Positions 1 through 8,515 of a DNA stretch of 64,000 nt are shown piece by piece; the first letter of the stretch is position 1, and each line of letters begins with the position of its first letter. Under the pieces are notes generated by a model. It was not told the origin of the DNA and made no database searches. It worked only from the letters and a program-made list of their open reading frames with translations. Position numbers and translations under genes: made by a program. The stretch is taken from the NCBI GenBank assembly GCA_025602915.1, contig JAHLJZ010000017.1, positions 1-64,000 of the forward strand, written 5' to 3'. This DNA comes from Paraphysoderma sedebokerense. Taxonomy: Eukaryota; Blastocladiomycota; Physodermatomycetes; Physodermatales; Physodermataceae.

Positions 1-380
1 GTCTGCAGACTTATCATTCGCAATAATCAAAGTTGTAGATTGCAATATTACTTAAGAGATTCGCTGCACGTGCAAAACTCTTAGAAGCAGATATCGTTTG
101 TCGTAGTAGCTGATGCCAGATGCAAATACGGCACAAGTTAGTGTCCATCTCATCGTCGGAGATCAACTGTAGCTTATGAACTCTGCCATCAATTATAATT
201 CAAAAAAGTTATTTATTGCACTCAACGACTCCCCATTAAATATTGCATACATTGTAGAAAAATAATAAACATATGATACAGATTTCTAATGGGTGACTAG
301 TATTCAAGTACTTACAACTCATCCTTCCAAGTTCTCATGTATTTTTTCAATATAGCTAATGTTGCAATTGTTGTAGACGA
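1..380. other. Gene-free left flank
   Basis: No gene is supported here. A minus-strand open stretch of under 60 codons ends at position 14, but it has no usable start and no recognisable product. The rest is AT-rich and probably belongs to the 3' side of the minus-strand YcnI-like gene and to whatever lies left of the window. Confidence 0.5.
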
Positions 381-1100
381 TTACAGTAACATAGCAGCAA
401 CTGCACCTGCGCCGAACACGCTCATAATACCAGCGTTTACGCTACCAGCACTGCTAGGCTTGGATCCGGCCGGTGGAGAAGTAGAAGCACCAGCAGCAGT
501 GGAGCCTGCTTCCAAAAGGGTAAGAGCAGGGGCAGGGTAAGGAAGGGCACCTTTTTCTTCGTCGTTCTTGGGGACTTGGTCCCAGTTAGTGGAGTTTACT
601 GGGCATTTCTGGCTAGTTGGGAAGTACAATTTAGTTCCAGCTGGTTGGTTGGGAAGTCTGAGGGATACGCCAAAGTCCATGAAGTAGTCATTTGGCAAAG
701 GAGTTTGACTAGACCAAGTGATTGTATCCACGGTTTCGTTAACGGTCTTGCCGTGACTAGTGATGGGTGGGTTAAGGGGACGATTCTTGATTTCAATGGT
801 CCAGCCAGGGATGAATTGAGGTTTCACGGAGGAGATACCATCGGGGAGCTTGACAGTGATGGAGTTGGTCGGTTCTTTGTCACAGCCATGGGGAACTCTG
901 AATGCTATGACCTATCCAAACGAAACGACCATGTCAGCCGACAATCATCAAAAGGCTTTATCTGCCCTGACAACAGAAGGAAACAGCATACGTACGCTAA
1001 AAGAGTTTGCGGCAGCGGAAGGTGGGTTGGCCGAGATGTGAGCCGAGGAGAGGGAGGCCAAGGAGAGAGTGGAGAGACAGAGGAGAGCAGAGGCTAGCAT
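381..1100 (-). CDS. Secreted YcnI-like (DUF1775) copper-site protein, probably GPI-anchored
   Basis: Two exons, 1100-992 and 895-381, joined across a 96-bp GTATGC..AG intron, give 207 codons in frame. The start at 1100 opens a clean signal peptide (MLASALLCLSTLSLASLSSA) and puts His first in the mature chain (HISANPPS). In bacterial YcnI an N-terminal His after signal cleavage forms a mono-histidine brace that binds Cu(II); that is family knowledge, and copper binding here is inferred. The second exon carries LPHGCD (matching the PHGC motif of the family), PGWTIE and a Trp-rich beta-sandwich-like body. The C-terminus is a Ser/Ala/Pro linker followed by a hydrophobic tail ending AAMLL, as in GPI-anchored fungal wall proteins. 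ATX1 lies about 1.4 kb away. Uncertain points are the exact acceptor and whether the tail is processed. Confidence 0.75.
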
Positions 1101-1145
1101 TGTAATAAGTTTAAGGTTGCGGCGCAGAGCAGAGAATAGGGGAAT

Positions 1146-1250
1146 TGAGGGATTTTTTCTGTATTGGAATTTGGGTAAGACAAGAGAATAGGGGAAGTGA
1201 GGGATTTTTCGAGTGAGGGATTTTTCGAGTGAGGGATTTTTTGAGGGATG
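1146..1250. repeat. Short direct repeat, unit about GTGAGGGATTTTT
   Basis: Four to five imperfect copies of GAGGGATTTTT, the middle ones spaced about 15 bp apart, lie just upstream of the minus-strand YcnI-like start. They could be promoter-proximal sites or simple slippage DNA; nothing in the sequence decides between these. Confidence 0.7.
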
Positions 1251-1447
1251 CGGGATTTTATCGGATTTTATAGCCAGAAAGTGCGTGGGAAAGTAAACAA
1301 AGATGCGATCGAGCACAAACAATGGAGCGCCAAGAACGGCAACATGGCCACCATGGCCCACCCAATCACAGGGAAGAGCGCGAAACTCACGTCAACTCGC
1401 AACGCGGTGCCTCGCCGTGCCATTGGCCGACTTCATGGATTGGCGCC

Positions 1448-1518
1448 ACTCCCATATTAGCCCCATATTAGCCCCATATTACTCCCACATTACTCCCATT
1501 CTACTCCCATATTGGCCC
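1448..1518. repeat. Short direct repeat, CCCATATT/ACTCCCAT units
   Basis: CCCATATTA and ACTCCCA(C/T)ATT recur about six times within 70 bp. It is a low-complexity minisatellite with no coding potential that I can support. Confidence 0.65.
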
Positions 1519-2488
1519 AATGTTGCTCAAAGCGGCAACTCAGTGGCAACTTCAGCTGTCTGCATCCTGCCATTGGACTACTGGTCTTGTCACCACTTAT
1601 CGTCACTATTGTGGAATCTCTGTGGAAATACAAGCCCAGTCCGGGTTAATTCTGCCAACCAATACAGCGTATACGCACTACAAGCTCTTATGAATTCGAC
1701 CTTGAGCAAGTCGGAATACGACATGTGAACGAAGATCAGGCTTGCTGATCTCGCTGCGAAGACGTGTTAATGGTTGTGCGATTTCCATTAGATTCAATCA
1801 GTAAAGAACTGACCTCAAGTCATCCATTATAATTGTTTTTTGATTGAAATTTATATTGTCACTTAAACCGTTAATCTGCCGTGATCATTCATGTTTTTAA
1901 AGTTGGCCTAAGTGTTGTAACATTATGATGCCGCAGTAATCGTCGGTCACTGACGGATCAAAACATGGTATAAAACAAATGTATTATATTCGTATATGAC
2001 TCGTGATTAAAATGAATTTATCAATCTCCCCTCCCGTCACCAAATTACGAATGAGCCATTCATATGTGATATTGACGGGTATACAATGTTATTTGATTCT
2101 GTCAATTGGAGATCACAATCTCTTCAAACTATATATACAAAAATTCACGCAAAAAGAACGCAAGAGGGTTTTGCCGCTCCCATTGAGATATTATTCCATC
2201 CCCTGAAGCAGATTACGATATAAATATTACCAATCTACCATTCCACAAATTTTGTGAGCAATAATTATCTATCAAATCAGCCAAAGTAATTCAAAAACGC
2301 TCTTAAAAGTCCGTACCTTTGACACGCCTCAGGTCAGCCCGCGAGAACAGAATCAACCACTTAACCTCGGTAATCAATTCAAATAGCCAGCGTCTCCTCC
2401 CCACTCTTTTCGCATTTATTTCATTCTTCAGCTTGTGACAACTCTAAGTAAAATCGTATTCTCAAATAGATTATAATCTACGGAAAAA

Positions 2489-2985
2489 ATGGTACTAGTT
2501 CTCCCGTACTGAATGGATGTCTGACCTCGCAAGGTTATGCTAAGCAATGTTTTGGAACCTTTGATGATACATGTAGACTCAATACAAATTCAACGTTAAA
2601 ATGACCTGCGGCGGTTGCTCAAATGCCGTTAAGAAGGCTTTAGAAAGATTAAACGGTTTGTATTGCTTTTCTTTATTCAAACAGCTTCTTAAGCTATCAG
2701 ACAAAGGTCTGGAGACATGGAACGGCGTCAAATGTTACCAGATACATGGAATGTCCCATAATTTGATTCAACAGGAAGCGACAAAAGACAGATTTATTGG
2801 ATTCTAACTCGTCGTTTTTATTGTTCTGTATCTTCTTCTATGGATTTCACGGCCGGTTGTGCATAGATGTATCCAAGATTGATATTTCAATGGAAGCTCA
2901 AACCGTCACTGTAGAGACTTCATTGCCCAAAGAAAAGGTGTTCGAAGCAATAAAGAAAACCGGGAAAGAGGTTTCAATGGCTTAG
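2489..2985 (+). CDS. ATX1: Cytosolic copper chaperone ATX1
   Basis: Three exons, 2489-2491, 2577-2655 and 2867-2985, encode 66 residues against about 73 in yeast Atx1. The first coding exon is only the ATG: a GTACTAG donor follows at once, and the acceptor at 2576 restores TQYKFNVKMTCGGCSNAV, which aligns with the N-terminus of yeast Atx1. The MTCGGC motif is the metal-binding MxCxxC site. The third exon begins DVSKIDISMEAQ and ends with KKTGKEV, the conserved loop-5 Lys signature. By family knowledge the protein carries Cu(I) through the cytosol to the Ccc2/ATP7-type P-ATPase of the secretory pathway. A start at the internal ATG 2601 would remove the first beta strand, so the spliced start is preferred. 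Its neighbour is a putative extracellular copper protein. Confidence 0.9.
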
Positions 2986-3267
2986 GAGACTTTATGCTCT
3001 TCTGTATCATAAGAACACAATATGTAGCGCTAATAAAAAGGGAATTTGGCTTCTTCTGGTGTTCTACACTTGGCACTGTGCTTCACTAGTTCCCATACTT
3101 CTTGATGGTCAAATGCATTATCAATGGATATCTACGTTGAAGTTGTGTTATATATACAGTACCTCATTGAAACATATAAACAATCATGAATACAAATAGT
3201 GAGATGTAACCTCCAACTACTGCTATCAATTGCATCCAAGATAAAAGTTCTATCACGGTGAATCTCA

Positions 3268-4533
3268 TTATATATTAACGGGCTTATAAAGCACTGTAGT
3301 GACGTATTTCTTTCTATATCGCATTGTCGAAGCAACGGCCATAACACCATCTCTAATACTACAAGCGTATAAATGATTCAAGACAACATGATTCGGCATT
3401 GGCAGAATGGTGGGGTCATCTTTACTAGTATTGTTGCTGTTGAGTAATACTTTTGTTAGCTGTGGCGGTAACAGCGGGGGGATTGTAGTATCTGGTGATG
3501 AGGAAGCTGAAGAAACAAACGATGCGGGGGCAATCGGTGGGGAGGACGATAAATGCGGGTGACGGAGAAAGTGAGGGATGGAGGAAGAATAACTGCCCGG
3601 TGGTGAATCTGGGTATGCTGAAGAAGCCTTACTGGAGGATGCGGTATCAGATTTTGGAATTGGTTTCGGTTTAGAGACTGTTGACGACGGACGGGCAAAA
3701 CTCGATGGGATGGATGGTGATGTCGGGTCACTATTAGATGTCGGGGAAGAGGATAAGTTTGGCGAATTCGAATATGGCGAGACTGAAGATGATAGCTTCG
3801 AAGGTTCTTTAAAACTCGACGAAGGCGTTCGGGACGACATGACTTCAACATAATTCACCATTACCCCATCGTTATCCTGTGCGGTGGGTAAGTCTGTGGA
3901 ACACCTCCATTCACCATCCACAATGAATTTAAACCTATGTGTTCCAGCAGGGAGATAAAGTGTCACAGAGTGTTCATTCGATGAAGGACTTTTCAGCATT
4001 GGGATCTTGCTTTTCCAAGAATTAAAAGATCCAGTGACGTAAACTTGTTTTCCTCCTTTCGTCCATTTGACTATTGTGGGTGTCGTCGTTTCCTTTTCGT
4101 TTCCGCCTTTTATGACATTATTATTTTTCGGTGAAGAAGAACTGGACACAGTTCGAAATTGATTCGAAGTAGGAACACCTTCCATATCCAATTCATCTTG
4201 ACTTTCTAGACTCTGCCGCCGAGAATCAGCTTTCAAGCTCGACAGCAACGTTCTGGGTACAGACGAAGGAAACTGATCAGACAGGGATAACGGCGAGCCA
4301 ACAAAGGGAGATTCGTTCGTATCATCGAAACCGTATGCTTTCTTTGCTGGTATGGATTTTGCGTAGTGATGTTGTGAGCGAGACGAGGAGGATGCGGGTA
4401 TTGGTTGGCTGGGACTGGATGAGAATGCCGGAGGGGAAGGGGGCACAGGGAAGGTTGGAGATACGGGAGTAGTGGCACCATTTATGTTGCTGTTGCTGCC
4501 ATCCTTTGTCTGAGAAGAGTTTGAGTTTCCCAT
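3268..4533 (-). CDS. SNF1/AMPK complex beta subunit (Sip2/Gal83-like)
   Basis: Intronless, 421 residues. It begins MGNSNSSQ, a good N-myristoylation site (Gly2, Ser6), as in fungal and animal beta subunits. Residues about 20-150 are Ser/Pro/Asn-rich and probably disordered. Residues about 153-235 form a CBM48/AMPK glycogen-binding domain (TGSFNSW, GTHRFKFIVDGEW, NYVEV). A second Ser/Pro-rich linker follows, and the last 75 residues are the ASC domain that holds the kinase and gamma subunits (LPPQL near 350, PMPNHVVLNHLYA, TMRYRKKYVTTVLYKP). It scaffolds the energy-sensing kinase that controls carbon-source responses. The complete domain order and the stop directly after the ASC domain indicate an intact gene. 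I do not assign one yeast paralogue name. Confidence 0.95.
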   Translation of the reverse strand: MGNSNSSQTKDGSNSNINGATTPVSPTFPVPPSPPAFSSSPSQPIPASSSSRSQHHYAKSIPAKKAYGFDDTNESPFVGSPLSLSDQFPSSVPRTLLSSLKADSRRQSLESQDELDMEGVPTSNQFRTVSSSSSPKNNNVIKGGNEKETTTPTIVKWTKGGKQVYVTGSFNSWKSKIPMLKSPSSNEHSVTLYLPAGTHRFKFIVDGEWRCSTDLPTAQDNDGVMVNYVEVMSSRTPSSSFKEPSKLSSSVSPYSNSPNLSSSPTSNSDPTSPSIPSSFARPSSTVSKPKPIPKSDTASSSKASSAYPDSPPGSYSSSIPHFLRHPHLSSSPPIAPASFVSSASSSPDTTIPPLLPPQLTKVLLNSNNTSKDDPTILPMPNHVVLNHLYACSIRDGVMAVASTMRYRKKYVTTVLYKPVNI

Positions 4534-5373
4534 TGTGGATGCAGTCTCGGGGGATGGTTTATGTTGCCCGTGAAGAGTGTGGATAAATTAACGGCTTGCA
4601 GATGAGGACGGGTGAATTCGCCCATGTCATGGATGGTCCACTTTCTTGCTGCCGCTGCAACTTGCAACCGTGCACTTTTATTATTTCACTGTTTCCAATT
4701 CAATCTTTGTATTTTATATCTTGTAGTATGGTTGAACCAAGAACTTGACTCTATCAACACACACAATGGCCTATTCCATTTCAATTACTCTGCTGCTTTG
4801 ACACTCCTTGTTAAAATAAATTTGTGGCCATTGCTTAGCTCAAGAATGCCACTTAGTCGGGGCCACAAAACACAATGCCGAGCTATGATACAGCAATGAG
4901 CACTGAACAGAAACATTCCAAAACGACCAAAAGCAACGTACACAAAATAAATCAAGTCATGGGCTGTCGTGAGGATGGTGATTGGAGCACCACAATGCTC
5001 TGATGCGTCCGTTTGTCCCAATTGGCGCACTCTGATTGCCACTGAATCCAGGGCCAGCGTGGAATGGCCGCAACGGCGCCAGGGACATTATGACGACGAC
5101 GACGAGGGCGAATCTGCCTTCATTCCTTCATCCATTTATTCACTTTCTGTCTTTATTTCTGTGAATTTTATCTCACCATCAACGCAGATACTCTCTCTAG
5201 CAATCCCTGTCTGACACTCGGCACCCCCATGTCCCTTGCCTAGACTGACACACAACCCGCTTTGCTGTCGACGACCATCCCCAGTTATACACTATTCAAC
5301 CTTATAGACGTTCACTTTTAATTTGTACATAATTCATAGACTTTCTAGACCACACACCGAAACAAACCCCGCC
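4534..5373. other. Divergent intergenic region (AMPK beta / subtilase A)
   Basis: No gene seen. It lies between two divergently transcribed genes and so should hold both promoters. Pyrimidine-rich tracts (about 5120-5300) precede the subtilase start, as is common near fungal transcription starts. The short open frames here are antisense shadows. Confidence 0.5.
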
Positions 5374-7794
5374 ATGAGCAGTCGCAAATTACCGTCACTA
5401 TGCTTCATTCTATTCGCTATTCTCTCTGTCACTTCAATTGCGGCAGCTTCTCATCTGGATATAGAGCAGTTCAATCAGTTGTTGGAAAAAGTCAATGCAG
5501 CTCAGCCTGCGCAGCCTGCTGTTGATATGACACAAAAACTGAAGGTATGCTTCTAGTGCCCTGTCGAAATTGCAAATCGTCTTTGCCCATCACTTCAGCC
5601 TCGACAATCTACATTTCTATTTTATCCCAGCTAACTTGATTAATCTTTTATTTTGTTTCTTTTAGCAGTCTTCTGATATTTTGTCAACTGCTTCAGTGGT
5701 ATCGGACACAACCGCCACATCCTCCCGACCTGGTACAGTTGAAGTGTATCGAACACCTGAACATGCCAGAGTCAAAGGCCACAAATACTTTATCAATTAC
5801 GACCCGAAATGCAATAATCCTTTGTTCATGTCAAACCGCCAAGCACTGTATTCCGCCTTGGGTGGTGTGATCCAAGACTCATATTCCAGCGGGATCACTG
5901 CAGATTATGTCGTTGTCGCTCAACCGCTCCCAGAGGCAGAAATTAAACGGATCCCTTGTCTTGTCGATATCGAAGAAGATCAAAAGTTAGCAACTAGGTC
6001 TTTTCAGAGTCTGAATCCAGAAGATGTAGCAAAGGGATTGAGCAAACCCCCGGAATTCGTATGTATAACGTAGAAGCCTTGTAGAATTCATTGTGCGTTG
6101 TCCGTCTGACATTGCCTTGTTTCCTTTCACAGAATTTGTGGGGTCTTGATCGAATGGATGGAACATTGAACAAGAGATACTATTTTGATCAAACAGGCAA
6201 AGGAGTCAATATATACATTATTGATTCAGGAATTCAAGCTTCACACCCGGATTTCGATAACAGAGCTAACATAATCTACCTCGCTCCAAACGTAACCGGT
6301 CAAGATCGTTGGGATTGTACAGGCCACGGAACTCATGGTACATGCCTTTGAAATTCGTTAATAGCGAGACTGTTACCGTTTACTGACTTTATCTGCTACT
6401 TCAGTCTCTGGAATTGCCGCAGGTCGCAATGTCGGTGTAGCTAAAGAATCGAAAATCAATGTCCTCAGAGTTTTAGGGTGTTCAGAAGACGCCAATAACA
6501 ATGATATTATCAACGCACTTGAATTTTTGTCGAAGAATATTTCGATGCCGGCTGTCATTAATCTTTCGTTGGGCCCAAAACTCGACCCAGTCACGAAACA
6601 GTTCCCCACCAGCCCTAGTTTAGGTAAAATTTCTCAATTTAACCTACCGACCAATGCGCTTTGATTCTATGACAGTAGTCCCTAACACTTCCTTTGCTCT
6701 AATAGTCCGAATGTTAAATCGATTTACCACTGAACTCAAAGTTCCCGTCGTACTCGCTGCTGGGAACGACGGTGTTGATAAATGCACACCACTTGCCTCT
6801 GATGTTCAGGATATCATCGTCGTTGGTGCGATGGATCCACTTGATCAAAAGGCGGACTTTTCAAATTACGGTGAATGCATCACTGTTTGGGCTCCTGGTG
6901 TAGACATTTGGGTTTGTGCCGTACTTAATTGGGTTGTGATAAGAAAATATTGCTAATTTGTTCTACCTATAGTCTGCTGCTCCTCCAGAAAAAGGTGGCA
7001 ATGCGTTCGTTTCAAAGCAGGGCACATCGCAAGCCGCACCTTTTGTCACAGGTGTTGTCGCTCTGTTACTTCAAAAAGATCCCACCCTCTCCCCAGCCGC
7101 TTTAAAAACAGCATTTGTCGATCTCGCACGTTCCTCCGTGAAGGTAAAGAACGCCAGTAACACAAATAATCTTGGGGTAATTCGAACACCTCTTGACGCG
7201 AAAACGAGGCAAGAAAGCGAAAACGCATTGAAGAGCTCATTCCCTATTTGGTTTTACATTGCCATTGCCGGTGGTGGTGTTTTCGCTGCGGTAATCATTG
7301 TTTGGGTGGTCACTTGCTGCATCAGAAAACGAAATAGAAGTTTGGACGACGCAGTGAAGAAATCCAAGAAGTCCAGATTATCGATGACTTCAAACCGCAA
7401 AGTTGGGGCAATGATGAAGCAAGAGATGGATTTTTACGACAAGCAGAAAAATATGGAATTTGGCTACGGCGGGTTTAGGGAAAAAGGTTATCCTTACTCT
7501 CCCGCACAACAACCGCGTAGATCCCCGCCTATGCAACCTTATGGTTACGATGGTCAGAGACGATCGCCACCATTCCAACCTTCGCAACCGCAACCTCCGT
7601 TTCCATCCGGCAGAGAGAGAGACGTTTACCGACCGAACCACTACGGTGCTCCCGCTTCGTACGATGCACCGGCGCCAGTGTACGGACGAGACCGAGATTA
7701 TGATTATGGTAGGAGATATTCAGGCGATTACGATTCGAGATATTCTGTTGAATATCGTAGAGAAGATGATTATATGGGAAGAGGCAGATATTAG
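5374..7794 (+). CDS. Subtilase A: membrane-anchored proteinase-K-type protease
   Basis: Six exons (5374-5544, 5669-6058, 6133-6337, 6405-6623, 6706-6911, 6973-7794) join in frame to 670 residues. A signal peptide (ending about IAAASH) is followed by an I9-like propeptide (GHKYFINYD near residue 85) and an S8 catalytic domain. Catalytic Asp lies in IIDSGIQASHPDF, His in GHGTHVSGIAAG, the oxyanion Asn in LAAGNDG and Ser in GTSQAAPFVTG. Unlike secreted fungal proteinase K homologues it continues into a transmembrane helix (FYIAIAGGGVFAAVIIVWVV) followed by a CC-RKR stop-transfer and a cytosolic tail of about 150 residues rich in Tyr, Arg and Pro. That tail has RRSPP motifs and RRYSxDY repeats. 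Topology suggests a type I surface protease. The acceptor of exon 2 is a NAGNAG site, so one extra Gln is possible. Paralogue B lies about 0.7 kb downstream. Confidence 0.9.
5726..6206 (+). repeat. 481-bp tract identical to 8852-9332 (subtilase A side)
   Basis: The sequence from CGACCTGG in exon 2 through the whole of intron 2 into exon 3 (up to AAAGGAGT) matches the tract in paralogue B base for base at an offset of 3,126 bp. Immediately left and right the paralogues differ by many substitutions. Intron identity inside the tract and divergence outside point to recent gene conversion, or to mis-assembly of paralogous reads. Confidence 0.9.
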
Positions 7795-8515
7795 TTGTTC
7801 AAAAAGCATTCAAATTGATTTATGGTTATAGATCATTGAATTATTATTCCCCTGAATTTCTATTTTATTGTATATAAATCCTATAATATTTCTCCTAAAA
7901 AAGACAAAAATTATGAAAGACCGGAAATAAATTGATTATTTAAAATTGAAATAGTTAGGCTGACATATCGATCTATCTGATGCGATCAATCTTTGTTATC
8001 GACATCGGCAGCGACCCCGAGTTCCGAACCTTTACAAACATTGCAAAATGGTTACTTCCATCTATAAGGGTGCTAGAAAAAATCACAAATAACGACATGA
8101 TTAAATTCTATTTTCATTCAAAATTTTGCCACATCTATCATGGAATTATCTCAGACATCGGAACCCCTATATGGAACACCGCAACGCTACAGAATCAAGA
8201 ATTACGCGACGCTTTGTAACTCGAACTACAATCCTGTCACTAGATTATGCAATAGATGGAATTCTTTCTCAGAGCATTGCAAAGTTTACTTCATTTCAGT
8301 AAGTTCTCATTCCAGAATTCCCGGCATAATTCTCATAGACATATAAGATATTCAGCTCATAACATTTTCTTCCCTTCAATTCTAAATATCGGACATGCTT
8401 TAAACTCTTTTCGTCGTTTAGTTCTTCTATTTACAGAAGCCAGAACTGTAGGCTTACCACGCACAGAAAACTTAGAATACCTTCTTAGTTTTAACACATT
8501 ATGGTAGTTTTCAGC
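7795..8515. other. Intergenic region between subtilases A and B
   Basis: AT-rich, with no supported gene. The first 150 bp after the stop of A include ATAAATTG and TTTATTGTATATAAA stretches that could serve 3'-end formation. The remainder should carry the promoter of B. Confidence 0.5.

Larger units (their letters stand above)
1101..2488. other. Intergenic region between YcnI-like gene and ATX1
   Basis: Apart from the two short repeats no gene is recognised. Open frames present (for example 1303-1728 plus) have repetitive or incoherent translations and no splice-consistent extension. The region should contain the promoters of both flanking, divergently transcribed genes. Confidence 0.5.

Noticed and set aside
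14-187. Minus-strand open stretch of under 60 codons at the left edge
   Set aside because: No start codon that makes sense, no family signal, and no splice link to a neighbouring gene.
1303-1728. Plus-strand open frame of 141 codons upstream of the YcnI-like gene
   Set aside because: It runs through a short tandem repeat and translates to repetitive Ser/Pro/Ile sequence without domains.
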